NCBI GenBank assembly: GCA_907165275.2
Contig: OU015658.1
Location: forward strand, 1,500,501 to 1,564,500
Origin: Zygaena filipendulae
Taxonomy: Eukaryota > Arthropoda > Insecta > Lepidoptera > Zygaenidae
DNA length: 64,000 nucleotides
Reading direction: 5' to 3'
The translations under genes were made by a program, and so were the position numbers. The notes beneath the pieces are model-generated. The model was not told where the DNA came from, ran no database searches, and worked only from the letters and a program-made list of their open reading frames with translations. The first letter of the stretch is position 1. The number at the start of each line of letters is the position of its first letter. Below are positions 24,143 through 36,455 of the stretch, one piece after another.

Positions 24143-24812
24143 TCCGCCACCATACCTATGTTGAAGGTCAATAATTTTATTAGAATATTTCACGTCAAAC
24201 GGGATCAGCTGCAAATCGCTTTGTCCGTTCACAAACGACGTCATTAGTCAGGCAAATACTAGACTAATTACTTAGACTAACATAGTTATTACATTACAAC
24301 TACATTAAAAGAATAAAGTACCATATAGAATGACATACGATATAGAAGTACCTATGTAATATAAATGGAAGAAAAAAACCAACCTAATCTTTACGAAAGT
24401 ATCCATAAACACTAAATCCAAATTAGAATTTCACAAAGTTACGTAGGTATGTGCGTATTTGACTCAACCCTATGTATTCATCATTTATTTACTGCTTTAC
24501 AACTTTCCAATTCCCTGCGGTGTCTACACGCGCAATTATTTAAGTACCTACATAGAATTAACTTTGTATTTTATAGACTATTTTCGGTTTATAGAGGTAA
24601 CCTTGATGGTCGAGTCGATTAGCGTTAAAAATTTGTTGTTGCAAAGTCATTGCGAACGTAGGCCTTGACGGGGTTCACTATGAAAATTATGATCACGCAA
24701 TAATACGAGTAATGACCCTGTGCACTGTACCCTATGGGAATGTCACGGTTTATAAGTTGCTTTGTTATCACACGTCCATGAGCCATTTCCTCTTTTTTGG
24801 TTTTCTTGTATT

Positions 24813-25150
24813 TGGTCATCATAATCATTGTCATATCAGCCGAAAGACGTCCACTGTTGGACAAAGGCCTCCCCCAAGAGTGGGGATGTTGACTACTTTT
24901 GAAAATCAAAATTCTGATTAGTCCGTCAGTTAGAAAATAAAAAAACAATAGACACGTATTTTTTGGTTTTTCAAATAAAAAAAAAATTGTCAACATGCCC
25001 ATTGTCACATAGACCGATCCTGAGCTTCCCGCATCGAATGGCGTCCCGCGAACTTCACCACGTCATCGGTCCACCAGCAACCTTGTAGGACCTACCCACG
25101 CCGCGTCTTCCGGAGCGTGGTCGCCACTTGAGAACTTTCTCGCTCCATCG
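24813..25150 (+). repeat. GACGTCCACTG-type dispersed repeat with MITE inside
   Basis: CAGCCGAAAGACGTCCACTG and GGCCTCCCCCAAGAG precede the MITE; GAATGGCGTCCCGCGAACTT and GCGTCTTCCGGAGCGTGGTC follow it. Both halves belong to one widespread lepidopteran repeat. Confidence 0.75.
24884..25003. mobile_element. AT-target MITE, 120-bp deletion derivative
   Basis: Both ends are present (GGGGATGTTGACTAC and TTGTCAACATGCCC) but nearly the whole interior is missing. It interrupts the GACGTCCACTG repeat at 24813-25150. Confidence 0.8.
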
Positions 25151-25299
25151 ATCATCAGTTTTTCGAGCGATTGTATATTTTGTAGTAACTCTCTAAATAG
25201 TTAAATAGTTTTAGGTTTGTTTTATTTTATTCTATTCGAGTACCTATTAATTTAGTTCTAATGGGGGGTAAATGCACCCACTGCCCGTAGATCCGCGCC

Positions 25300-25392
25300 C
25301 TCATGGGTGCTGTCACAATAACTGTAATTATATTGACGTCAAAAAGAGCCACATTATGGGCCAAATTTGAATAAAGGATTTCACTTTGACTT
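25300..25392 (+). repeat. LINE-like 3' end
   Basis: TTGACGTCAAAAAGAGCCAC, then AATTTGAATAAAGGA and a CACTTTGACTT tail. Related ends: 51600-51705 (minus) and 63145-63205 (plus). Confidence 0.55.
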
Positions 25393-25794
25393 CTAACGTA
25401 ATTAATTAACCGAAAAACCTATTGTTTCTAATTGAAATCGAAAAATTATAGCAACAAAATGTAAATGTAATATAATTTTTTATGTTGCAATTAAGAAAGC
25501 TTATCATAGCCAAATTCAATATTTACGAATTAGCCTTTCGTGCTGTTCACTATTATTATAATGAAAGTTGTGTAAAATTTTCCGCCCCTATAAAGTTTTC
25601 TAACCTGCCTACGCATAATTTTGTTTCCTGCCAGTGACGACATGCTGAAACTTTGCTAGTAAGCTAAGTAGGCAGGAACTACATAATATAAAGGTATTCA
25701 TATCACACATAGAGCGATAGTTTCATTCAAAATTCCGTTCAAAATTGAGACGCAAAAACGACTGAATGAGCATGGGGCGGCGCATATTCTATCT

Positions 25795-26011
25795 ATTTTA
25801 TATATATAAAATGCTTTGTCCTGAATGACTGATGGATCAACGCACAGCCCAAACCGCTGATCGTAGAGACCTGAAACTTGGAGGGTGTGTTCTTTGTATG
25901 ACGTAGGCATCCGATAAGAAAGGATTTTTGAAAATTCAACCCCTAAGAGGATGAAAAGGGGTTGCAAAGTTTTTATGGAACGATTCCGCGGGAACTTCGA
26001 AATTATACAGC
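25795..26011 (+). mobile_element. Helitron, long subtype
   Basis: Same body as 10254-10512. The hairpin has been deleted (AAATTATACAGCTAATAAG). Confidence 0.7.
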
Positions 26012-26258
26012 TAATAAGTACATAATATACTCGAGAAAGACGTAGTCATCGTCAATCTCTAGTTGTTCAACCACACTTTCAGTCATTTTTAAGGGCAGCG
26101 GATTTGGAGTCAAAGTACAATCTTAACTTAATCATTGCATTGTTAAAATAATCTAGGAATTCACTCACCGATCTCCTAGTTCACAATCATACCGCGATGT
26201 AATTAGGACGATAGTGCTTTAATCAAAAAGTTAGAATTTCATTGACAAAAATATTTAA

Positions 26259-26432
26259 TCTATGATATTATAAATGCGGAAGTGAGTTTGTTTGATTGTT
26301 TGTTACGCTATCACGCCTTAACGGGTCAATCGATCATCATGAAAATTTGCATGCACGTTGTCAGGGGTACAGAGGACATAGGTACTGTATTATCCCGAAA
26401 TAACCGCGGGTGAAACCGTGGGGGACAGCTAG
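26259..26432 (+). mobile_element. Helitron, complete
   Basis: TCTATGATATTATAAATGCG start, hairpin GCGGGTGAAACCGTGG and CAGCTAG end, with host A and T. Confidence 0.8.
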
Positions 26433-26549
26433 TGCTAATATATTTTTTTGTAATCTATTCTAGGTATATGGACCTACATAAGAAGAAAAAAAAGAAAATG
26501 GTTCTAAAACGATCTCTTGGCTTCTTTCTTTTTACTCTTACTGACTCAC

Positions 26550-26757
26550 TCAGAGTCGGCTTTAATGATTTTTTAAAACAGTTTTGTTTTCAGAGAAGTT
26601 CAGTAAATTAATGTTAATTGGCATTCAATGAGATGTAACTTAATTAGTTAAATGCCGACTATCATTAATTTACTCTAATTTCTCTGATTGTGGCAGTTTT
26701 GTTTTAAAAATCTATACTTAACTAAGTAATAATTGAAGTCGACTCTGAGTGCGGCGG
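26550..26757. mobile_element. Harbinger-like foldback MITE
   Basis: The right end GTCGACTCTGAGTGCGGC is intact, the left end is shortened; flanked by TTA. Confidence 0.72.
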
Positions 26758-26809
26758 TTATACAGTGAAAATATGATATAACACATAAGATAGGAAAACT
26801 ATTAATATA

Positions 26810-26945
26810 AGTATGCGTGGAACGGTGCAAAATTACAATCGTGCCGCAAGGCGTAGGTAAGTAAGTTTGTTCCACCACCTGTGTGAAATTACATCACTTT
26901 GGGAACGCTGAATGCTGTTCTATGCCTATTAATTCTATGAGCTCT
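26810..26945 (+). repeat. dispersed repeat with CTATGCCTATTAATTCTATG
   Basis: GTGGAACGGTGCAAAATTAC through TTCTATGCCTATTAATTCT. The related sequence at 37441-37570 sits just before member A and explains its spurious N-terminal extension. Confidence 0.65.
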
Positions 26946-26978
26946 TAGAATAAATTACTTCATTCGCCTGTATTTGTA

Positions 26979-27190
26979 ACCGCGGTTTCACCCGCTGTAT
27001 TTTCGGAGTTCCCGTGGGAATTTGGGGATAAAAAGTACCCTATGTCACTTATAGGACTACCGTAGCTTTCTATAAGTAAAAGAATTTTTAAAATCGGTTC
27101 AGTAGGTCCAAAGTTTACCCCCTACAACGACACAAACTCACAAACTCACTATTCACAAACTTTACCTCTTTATAATAGGTATTGTATAGA
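26979..27190 (-). mobile_element. Helitron
   Basis: Hairpin CCGCGGTTTCACCCGC at the left; the 5' end (TTGTATAGA) is at the right. Confidence 0.72.
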
Positions 27191-27193
27191 TAA

Positions 27194-27433
27194 CAGTTCA
27201 CAACACAGATCTACCTGATCCCACACTAAGCTATACCTAAGCTTGTGTTGTGAAAACCAAGCAAAACGTGGTATATACCAGATATTATTATAGTAGAGAT
27301 ATACCTATAGACAAGACCCGACTGGAAATTGGAACCGTGTGATCATCACAGAAAGTCCACCGCTACCGGGAATCGAACCCGATATCTCTTGATTAGCGAG
27401 TAGGCATCGTGACCTACTGCGCCAATCCGATCC
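27194..27433 (-). mobile_element. tRNA-headed SINE
   Basis: Head at the right (GGGAATCGAACCC B-box complement); tail at the left with CACAACACAGATCTACCTG. Confidence 0.82.
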
Positions 27434-27437
27434 TGGG

Positions 27438-27901
27438 GATCGATTTTTGAATCGCTCGAATTGCTATTCACACACGGAATCGCAAGATTCACATGCGAAT
27501 GCGTGAAATTGTATTTTTGAAATTTCATTGCACTTGAATTCTGCAACGAGTTGGTCGGACCCTCAGAAGAAGGTCGGACCACTCTTATTTGAATTCATCG
27601 ATCGAAAGTTTGACGTTTAATGGTATAATGTCATTTTCATAATTTGACATGATTGATAGTTTGACAACATCAAGAACGTTTCGTTTTAAGTCCGATTAAG
27701 TACCGTTTTATGAAAATCTATGAAAGTTACCTTCCGGTTTTTAAATATTCTGCGTCAAATGAAACAAATCTAAAGGAGTGTCAGAAAACAGCAACACCGT
27801 ATTCGAATGATTCAAAAATATGACAAAATGGGATTCAGTGAATTGAATTTCACATTTGAATTGATTTCACTTAAGATATTCGAGCGATTCAAAAATCGAT
27901 C
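27438..27901. mobile_element. MITE with perfect 23-bp TIRs
   Basis: GATCGATTTTTGAATCGCTC starts the left end and its exact complement closes the right. TCCTG occurs just outside both ends. It abuts a SINE head at 27433. Confidence 0.8.
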
Positions 27902-28427
27902 TCCTGTAGTCGAAGTTGACACCCCCAGCGGCTCCAGCCACTATATTGTTTTAGTTTGTAGTGTATGATAAATATCACAGCACGTGTCTAACCCTTTCAG
28001 CGTCGTTCGGGGTAAAAATGTAAAGATAACGCGACGTTATCCAATAAGCCGGTAAGTGGGTGCCGGGGTCGCGGGCGGTCGATCGAGCCAAGGTCGGAAT
28101 GGGCACGGACCATGAGGTAATAATCGGCACGATAAACGTATTATAGCTAACCACCTTCAAAAGCCAACTTTCCAAAGTACAGATATTTGTACCTACGTAT
28201 ACATAGTCTGAAGGAGTGAAGATGAAATCTTCCTTGATAAAATTATTAATGTAAAGAGGAAAAGTTTGTTGCACGTGATAATTTCAACTGTCTAGAAGTT
28301 CTGCCATTGATAGAAACCTGCACTATCCCTGTAATATTTATTTAAAAATTCTTTTCTCTCTAGAAAACTTTGAAGAGCGAACATTTTATGTCTTAAATAA
28401 GGCAGGGTTTACAAATTACATCTTCTA

Positions 28428-28715
28428 TCTATACTATAATAAATGAGTAGAATCCGCGATTCTGTACATTGAATATTTTTACCTAAAATTGATAAGAGTA
28501 ACCAAGCACAAAAAAAAGTTTTAAAATTCTTTTCTGTCTGTCTGTCTGTCTGTCTGTTTGCGATAATCTCCGAATCTACTGAACAGATTGTCATGCGGTT
28601 TTCACAGGTAGATTAAGCTTAGCCTGGAGCTACATATAGGCTTCGTTTCGGGAAAACAAATTGTTGTATAAAAACCTTTAGCGCGGGTGAAACCGCAGGG
28701 CACACACACAGCTAT
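28428..28715 (+). mobile_element. Helitron with GTCT microsatellite
   Basis: Starts TCTATACTATAATAAATGAG, contains a (GTCT)n run at 28536-28557, and ends GCGGGTGAAACCGCAGGGCA with a short CA expansion before AGCTA. Confidence 0.72.
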
Positions 28716-29466
28716 TTAGTGGCAAGAGAGGTGAATCTGTACAAAACAGTATTGATAAGAACACAATTTATATTCATGTATCACTAGGCAAACGAGATTT
28801 TTTGGCATCACGCAGAAACTACATACTACTGCACGAAATTCAGCCGGGTTTTCACAATCGTTTTACTGACTTGTATTATAAGTATCACTTAGGACACAAT
28901 GAAATAAAGACAAGAGGACAACTTTAAAGCGTAAAGTACCTACTGTGAGCACGCTGCATAACAAATCACAACCTTCAATGCGAATATTACAAAGGTTTTT
29001 TAATATATTTAAAGTACAAAATACGCATATAGGCACCTACAATATCGTACACGTATCTATTTCATTTATAATTTCCTTCGTCATAATTACAAACTCGTTT
29101 ATTGAACATGTTTGAACAAAGTTCGTGCTGAAATCTTTATCATAGAAACTCTGCTCTGGAATTGATAAACAGTCAAACAGGAGCGGGGTTAAAATTTAAT
29201 TGAAAATTTCGTAAACAAGAAACTTAAGATGCTTTGGTGTGCTTTGTTAACTGAGCAACCAAAGTACGCCTTGAGGCGACTGCACGTTTAATAAGAATTT
29301 GTGATGGATCTTCTTACAATTAGTACGAGTTGACTCCGCTCAACTCCGGTATGGTCACATTTCAGAAACCTAACCTAGCGAGTAGGGGTATGGCAAAACC
29401 TGGGCAATACCAACCGTTTACAAAGTAACTGTTTTTAAAATTTTACAGCAGCATATACATCTTAAC

Positions 29467-29981
29467 TTAGTATTAGTATAAAGCGGTAAAATTTGTAAGT
29501 TTGTGAGGTTGTAGGGGGTATGTGAATCTGATTTTGAAAATTCTTTTACCAACAGAAGGCCACGTTATTTGTGAGTGTCATAGGCTATATTGTACCCGGA
29601 ATAGGCTAGTTTCCTGGGTAAAAAAATCAAAATTCTATTTAGTCCGTCAGTTAGATAATAAAAAAATAAAAGACACGTATTTTTTGCTTTTTTAAAATAA
29701 TGGAAATATGCATAGATAAAGCGCATTAAAGTTTAGGGTGGGGGACTCGTGATGTCACAGCTCGCTATAACGTGCGAACAAACTGTAGCGAGGCGTGACG
29801 TCATGTGAAATTTCGACTTGATATATTTCCGTTATATTTTGGTTACATAAAAAATAAAAAAATACGTGTCCAATATTTTTTAATAATCTACAAAACGGAC
29901 TAAAAAAGAAAATTTAGGAAACTAGCCTATTCCCGCGGGTATTTCGAAATTACCGCAGGTGAAACCGCGGAGAACAGCTAG
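29467..29981 (+). mobile_element. Helitron split by a MITE
   Basis: 5' part 29467-29602 and 3' part 29929-29981 (ending GAACAGCTAG) surround the MITE at 29603-29928. Confidence 0.82.
29603..29928. mobile_element. AT-target MITE nested in a Helitron
   Basis: Ends AGGCTAGTTTCCT and AGGAAACTAGCCT. AT flanks at 29601-29602 and 29929-29930; deleting the element and one AT regenerates CCCGGAATTCCCGCGGG, the Helitron consensus. Confidence 0.9.
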
Positions 29982-30269
29982 TTAACATATACTGGAATTA
30001 CCGAAATTTTCAAATCGTCCCATTGATATACGAAGTGAATTAAGATGGAAAATGAATTGTGATTTTATCATGAGATACTCGAGGTCGGTGCTTGAGGCTC
30101 ACCAAGCGATCTCGTGATGCACGCCTCTTGGGAAGGGTGCTCGAGATGACGGTGCGTTGAGTGGACTGCCCACGATTGTCTTTTGCGATTGGTTCAACAG
30201 CCTGTCAAGTTTATAGGGTTACCTTTAGTCACTTAACAGGTAATACCGTCATACTACATAATCCTAAGT

Positions 30270-30625
30270 AATATTATTAATGTTTACGCGAGTTGAGTTT
30301 GTCTGTTTATCTGTAACGCTTTCATACCTAAACTATTCAACCGATCTGCATAATCTTTTGCATACGTCATGTTTTCAGTGGTATAGGACATAGTGTACAG
30401 TCACCAGCACCAATGTTATTACATTTTGGTCAGTATTTGAAATATATTACTATTGCAATAAGATTCAATGACTTTCAAAAATGTACGGTACGCTTCTCTC
30501 ATCTGGAAAAAGTACTATGTCTGTGTCCGTGAGATATAGTATAACTGATTGACAAAATCGGTTTATACGGAGTTGCCGTGGGAATTCCAAATTACACGCT
30601 GGCGAAAATGCAGGTAACAGCTAAT
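30270..30625 (+). mobile_element. Helitron remnants
   Basis: Eroded 5' (ATATTATTAATGTTTACGCG) and 3' (GGCGAAAATGCAGGTAACAG) parts separated by unrelated sequence. Confidence 0.5.
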
Positions 30626-31734
30626 AATATCACAAAATGTTGCATTGGTTTTTATAATCAGAAGCATTCCGCAAGCGGCAACAATGTAAATCTTGTGGCG
30701 CATACCTACTAGAGATATTGATGCAATACAAATAGGCTAAATCTTTGAGGTCATTAGGCAAAAAATAGATAATCGGGAAACACAATTTTTGAAACATACT
30801 CAATCTATTCAACATAATATTGTTTGAGAGAAACATATATTATTACTCGACCAACAAAGCTTGAACCACAGATAATATAAGAATACTATAGTAGTACTTG
30901 AACTAAGTGTTTTTGCGGCAACCAAACCGAGGAGGCTAGTGTCCAACGTTAATGGATTTCCGTTACCTATACTCATTGCCAGTTTCATTTCCACAAAATC
31001 GACGCTGGAAAATGGAACCTGTCATGAGAGGATAAAAGCTGAAACACAATAAATATTTTCCTTTTTAAATAATACCTACTTACTTTTTTTTGGCGCGTCG
31101 GAAGTAAAATTTTAGCAAGCAACGGAAGTGACGCGCACCACTAACGATAAATTTAATAATTCAGTATGGAATTGTGTGTTTGGATTTCAAATACACATCA
31201 AGGAAGTATAACTTCTGACGTATGCACATAAGTAGTTAAGTACACGTAAGGCTTTCTTCATTATTTCCTTTCCTACAACTTTGAATTCTTATGCATTCTG
31301 ATTAAAATTATAAAACAGCTATGTATTATGGTGGAACGCAAATATACCCAAACCGCGGGAATAATCATGGTTAACGCCATCTTTTGTACAACAAGTGAAC
31401 CAAGAAACAGTTCCTTGACCAATAAAGTTCATACTTTATGGTTCAGGGAAAATCATTTTCATTTTCATGCAAGACCATTAGTCGTATTATTATGAAATCA
31501 CTACATAGCACGTGCGAGTTGACGAATAACTCGTATAAAACAAAGTCGCTTCCCGCTGTCTGTCCCTATGCTTATAATAATATTAATAAATAATAAAATC
31601 GTTTAATTCAGGCACAGAACCCATATAAATTTTACAAATAAAGTACCTACTTTGATTTACAATAATAATATTATAATATACTTAAATTTAATCGAATTAA
31701 AATTATTAATATCCACTATCTTTAAACGAGCAAT
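30626..31734. other. intergenic, nothing recognised
   Basis: AT-rich with short frames on both strands. Confidence 0.5.
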
Positions 31735-31873
31735 TCTTGTACAGATTACAGCTTAGATTTTTAAAACTACGCAACAGATTTTGATGCGGTTTTTTTAATA
31801 GATAAAGTGGTTGAAGAGGAAGGTTTATACTATAGTTTATAATGATTCCCGCAAGAACCGCGGGGACAGCTAG
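31735..31873 (+). mobile_element. Helitron 3' part
   Basis: Ends CAAGAACCGCGGGGACAGCTAG; the preceding body matches the type with TTTTGATGCGGTTTTT. Confidence 0.65.
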
Positions 31874-31924
31874 TTAATAGATAAGTTTTATCCCAAATAG
31901 TGTGTGTTGGTACTCAATATGTTA

Positions 31925-32042
31925 TTTTTTAAATGTCATAGGGGGCAAACGGGCAAGTGCTAGACCTGAATTCTGATGGTAAGTGATTACCGCCGCCCAT
32001 TGACATCGGCAACACCCGACGGCATGCAGGTGCGTTGCCGTG
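31925..32042 (+). repeat. ATAGGGGGC repeat
   Basis: AATGTCATAGGGGGCAAACG through GGCATGCAGGTGCGTTGCCG. Confidence 0.75.
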
Positions 32043-32084
32043 ATTTTGTACTTGTTTGTTGATTTTGTTTTTTGACGTGATTTG

Positions 32085-32191
32085 GAACATTCTTTTAACA
32101 ATAGAAAGCCACGTTGTGAGTGTCATAGGCTATATTGCAACTGCGGGAACTCTGAAATTACCACAGGTGGCACCACGGGGGAATAGCTAGT
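32085..32191 (+). mobile_element. Helitron 3' part
   Basis: GTGTCATAGGCTATATTGCA through GGGGGAATAGCTAG; the left side is fused to another repeat. Confidence 0.62.
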
Positions 32192-32714
32192 TGGAAATAA
32201 AGATATGTATTTGTATTTTTCCAGCAACGCGATTGCCTCTTTTGGGTACCTACTAACAAAGGCAATTTGGGAAGTGCATTACAGGTGAGGCTGTGACATT
32301 AAAAAGGGGAAATTTATTGGCGCCAGGCGACGGGGGACATTCCGAGGGACCGTAACGACGGCGGACGCTAAAGCGTAATGGGAACGGCTTACACAGAGCA
32401 CCCTGTACGTGGCCAGAGAGATGATTAGGCGTGTTTTCGTATTTCCCAAGCTCAATTCTTTTTAACCTTTATAAGTATGATATAGGTACAGTACGAGAGT
32501 AGGTGAATTAAAATGGCTTTTGAGGTTTGTTTAAAGAATAATTTCCTTTTAACGTTACCATGTTAATGCCAGGCAGTGCCGGGCTTATTAATAATCCGCC
32601 ATTATGTCCTTTTCGTGAAATGGGTATAGGTACGAGTATGTACACACACTGGCACAATTAGCGGAACATTAAAAAATACAGTAGAGAAATATTATCGTAC
32701 TTTTATATGTATAT

Positions 32715-32892
32715 TAGCTGTCCCCCGCGATTTCATCCGCGGTATTTTCGGAGTTTCCGCGGGAATTCCGGGAAAAAAGTACTCATGTCCTTCTTTGTAG
32801 GTACCCCTGATAGTAGTTTACGGTGATAAGCAGTTCCCCGCATTAATTCCGGAGTTTCCGCGGGAATTCCGGGATAAAAACTATCCTATCTC
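32715..32892 (-). mobile_element. two Helitron 3' ends in tandem
   Basis: TAGCTGTCCCCCGCG at 32715 and AGCAGTTCCCCGCATTAATT at 32829 are successive eroded 3' ends in the same direction. Confidence 0.65.
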
Positions 32893-32984
32893 TTGTTGGA
32901 CCAAATACAACATAGTGACCAAATTACATCATGATCGATTCAGTACATTACATTACATCTTTTAACACTTTAATAAGTATATAT

Positions 32985-33235
32985 AATTAAATTTTATTAA
33001 AATTAATAAACAAAAAATAAAATAAAAACACTTTTTTCTCTATTTTGTGGGAAGTTGGGAACACAATGTTGCAAATTAAAGATTACTGTGATTTTAACAC
33101 TATATAAATGAAAGATTAATAACGTGTGTTTCCACCTCGTGCTCTAACTTTAATTTGCAACATTGTTTGTGTTCCCACAAAGTAGAGAAAACAATGTTTT
33201 TTTTTTATTATTTTTAATAAAATTTTATTAAATAC
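32985..33235. repeat. long inverted repeat
   Basis: TTTTATTAAAATTAATAA, CTCTATTTTGTGGGAA and ACACAATGTTGCAAATTAAA on the left are matched in reverse by CTTTAATTTGCAACATTG, GTTCCCACAAAGTAGAG and TAATAAAATTTTATTAAA on the right. Non-coding. Confidence 0.7.
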
Positions 33236-33309
33236 TTGTAAAAGTCGATTTTAAAAGATGTATATTGTATATTACCGAATGCCGTTTTGATAGGTAGGTA
33301 ATAATGGTA

Positions 33310-33353
33310 CGAAACCCTTCGTGCGCGAGTCCGACTCGCACTTGGCCGGTTTT
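33310..33353 (-). repeat. fragment of the GTGCGAGTCGGACTC repeat
   Basis: CGAAACCCTTCGTGCGCG to CACTTGGCCGG, facing the copy at 33616. Confidence 0.8.
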
Positions 33354-33615
33354 TTATCTATATTTTGAATCCCAGTTATTTAGGTATTATATCAATTTAA
33401 TATTTTTGACGTTGGATCCCAAATAACATTCCCTTTCATCCCATATATTAACACGTATGTATTTACACAAGTATTTACCTACCTACCTACTGTCAGTTAG
33501 CAGTTACTACTTACTAGGTAATAATAATAATTATACAGTTTGAAATTCAGATTTTGCAAAACAACTAGGTATGTATGTAGAGTTGGTCTTACCTGTCACC
33601 AACATTTGTAAACAA

Positions 33616-33870
33616 AAACCGGCCAAGTGCGAGTCGGACTCGCGCACGAAGGGTTCCGTACCATTATCTATAAAAAAATATTTTATTCTGGTTTTTAGTA
33701 TTTGTTATTGTAGCGGCAACAGAAATACATCATCTGTAAAAATTTCAACCGTCTAACTGACACGGTTCAGGAGATACAGCCTAGTGACAGACAGACAGAC
33801 AGACGGACGGATAGACAGCGGAGTCTTAGTAATAGGGTCCCGTTTTACCCTTTAGGTCCGGAACCCTAAA
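33616..33870 (+). repeat. GTGCGAGTCGGACTC-type dispersed repeat
   Basis: Begins CCGGCCAAGTGCGAGTCGG, includes a (GACA)n run and ends GGTCCGGAACCCTAAAAA. This is a common moth and butterfly repeat; I do not assign a class. An inverted fragment of its start lies at 33310-33353. Confidence 0.8.
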
Positions 33871-33929
33871 AATTGGTTTTAGTCGTTGGGATAAAAGGTG
33901 TAAGGAGAAATGTTGTTTGGTACCTGCTT

Positions 33930-34157
33930 ACGGCCACACTCAAGAGTCGTTTTAATGATTACTTTATTTTTAGTAAAGATTTTAAAACAACGTTGCCGCA
34001 CTTTCATTAAATTAATGTTACTTGGCATTTAACTAAACTTACCTTAATTATTTAAATGACAATTAACATTAATTTAATGAATAATGAGCGCGGCAGTTTT
34101 GTTTTCAAAATCTCTGCTTAAAATTAAGTAATCATTAAAACGACTGAGTGCGGCCGT
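33930..34157. mobile_element. Harbinger-like foldback MITE, diverged
   Basis: Ends CGGCCACACTCAAGAGTCG and CGACTGAGTGCGGCCG; internal symmetry is preserved with several changes. Confidence 0.75.
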
Positions 34158-36045
34158 AAAGTGCTCAATGTTGAGTGTTATTAAAGTTAAATATCGATAA
34201 ACCTAACCCTAGTTCAGCTATAAAAGGTATTAAGCTTGATTCGCAGTTTCATTTCAATAAACCAGGATTTAATTAGCTACTGTTGCATGCCACCAGCACA
34301 ATAACCAATGGTAGGAACTAATGGTAGGTATAACACGCAACATATTCACGTAGCAAACAGGTACCGTTACTAATTAAATTCCCCAAATTAACTACATAAT
34401 ATCTAGCTACCTAATTAATGAAAGGGTGAAAACTAGAAGTATCTACATAATTAAGCACAGCGCAACAGACAAGTTTTCATGTTATTCCCCTGCGGAAACA
34501 CCGACCCAAGGAGCGTTCGCGCACAATCAAGTCAGCATTCAGTTATTAATGATACAATGCATAAATTATAACCCACCAGCGATAACTCACCTAGCAGATT
34601 CACGGTATAATCACGCGGCTATTGTGCAGTGATCCTAACACCTAAGAGAAACGCATAGACGTAAGCAAATTTTGAATAACCGGTTCACCATGTAAATTAA
34701 AAACCCAAAAAAATAAAAAATAAACTTCGATTCCATTCAACAAACAATGGATCACTCGATTAGCGAGGTATTTCTCTCTTGATTTTCACATCGCGTGAGT
34801 TTCGTTATTAGTTATTAGAATCGCGTGTTAAGTTCACGTATTGCGATCGGGGTGGGTAGGCTACATTATTTATTTTGTGATATTATTTTCGTATTTATTT
34901 TATATTTGCAAGCTGAGGCGCCCGTTCGCTCGGGCCAGCCGCGTTTCACTGAGGCGAGGGGTGGACCCACCCCCTACGTTGCCGCGTTGTCTACTACGGG
35001 CCGAGCATAGACTACAGAATTGTAACGTTGATAATATGAAAAGTACCTAAATATCACAGTTCGACACATACGGCCGCACTCAGAGTCGTTTTATTTAATG
35101 ATTACCTATCTACCTTCTTAATTTTACGTAAAGATTATAAAAAACAAAACTGCCTATGCTATATACATAATATCACCGAACATAACGACGACAGCTGTTA
35201 ATAGTAGCATTTCAAGGATTCATTGTATATTTCATCTAAATACCAACCGTGTTTTGTATGAGAGTCAAAAGTACAACTGGACGCAGATAAGCAATAACAT
35301 GTTAACCCTCAAAATTAAGTTATTGATTCAGAACGATTTATTGAGTGTTAGGGAACGTTTTTTAATTACGTGTTTACCTTATTACATTGTTTAAATATGT
35401 AACTAAATATTGAACATAAAAAATGTTGACACAAAATGGCCTTATACTTTTAAAACACGATTTACTCAAAATTTCTCCAGTGTGGGTTAACACACTATTG
35501 CTTATCTATGTCCAACTATACTTATGCAAGAAATTAAAGATATATTTTTAAATTTACGAAATAATCGTCTAGACACCCTAAAAAGTTTCCACCTGTATAC
35601 TAAATTCTAGAAACAAAGTCCTATCTGTCTCAATATTCTTTGTCGTTTTCAGTCGCTGCGGAAAAGAGAAAATATATCAAAACTAAGCTTCAGAGGAAGA
35701 GAGAGGACAAATAGACACCTTGGTGCTTGCCGTATTTAAACAAACATTTCTTTTATTTCTTTTGTCGATATGACTTAGTTTATCCTTACGGTAAACGTCA
35801 AAAGCACGAGTAGGTTTGTCGGCGGTTTGAAAAGAAATGAAACTATAAGTTCTCGAGCCCGCTCCTGCACATTCACGCGAGAATCCTGCGAGAACGCGAG
35901 AAGACCACGAGAAACGGCGGATTTTTGTATTTAGAATATCTTTATTAGGTAAGTAGTAGGTACTTAACGAGATACTCTTAACTCGACCGGTCAGTAACAG
36001 CCGTTATAAGCCGACAATCCTATGTGTCGAAGTATTTCATCCACA
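34158..36045. other. intergenic; short G+C-rich patch
   Basis: A G+C-rich block at 34915-35010 (CGTTCGCTCGGGCCAGCC, then GGGTGGACCCACCCCC) stands out but has no coding support. A Harbinger-like end lies at 35072. Confidence 0.45.
35072..35156. mobile_element. Harbinger-like foldback MITE, left end only
   Basis: GGCCGCACTCAGAGTCG followed by TAATGATTACCTATC and AAAACAAAACTGCC. Confidence 0.65.
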
Positions 36046-36284
36046 TCGACGACCCGATTGGCGCAGTTTGTCACCATGCCTACCCGCTAATCAAGAGGTT
36101 TCGGGTTCGATTCCCGGTGGGAGTGGAATTCGTGTGATGAACACAGGGTTCCATTTTCCAGTGTGGACGCGAATATATATCTATAGTATAATATATATGT
36201 ACATATTATTATATGTACCTAGTATATATGTATACCTCATTTGCTTAGTATGGCATGGGATCAAGTAGATCTGTGTGTTATGTG
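36046..36284 (+). mobile_element. tRNA-headed SINE
   Basis: Best-preserved head: GATTGGCGCAGTTTGTCACC and GGGTTCGATTCCCGGTGGG. The body has expanded TATA-rich sequence. Confidence 0.85.
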
Positions 36285-36455
36285 TATTATTATTAGGTTG
36301 TAATTATTATTTTTCAATTTTTTCTTGCGATAATTAAATAATTTAAATTTATATGCTCTTAAAATGCATTTTACTGCCATTCTTATCGTAATCACTCATG
36401 TTTGAGGAGAGAAAACAATGTTATGGATTTGTTTCCGTGAGTATAGTAAGAAAAC

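Noticed and set aside
36046..36125. possible tRNA gene (also 3585-3660)
   Set aside because: A and B boxes are present, but there is no cloverleaf closure, and the same head plus body recurs as a SINE.
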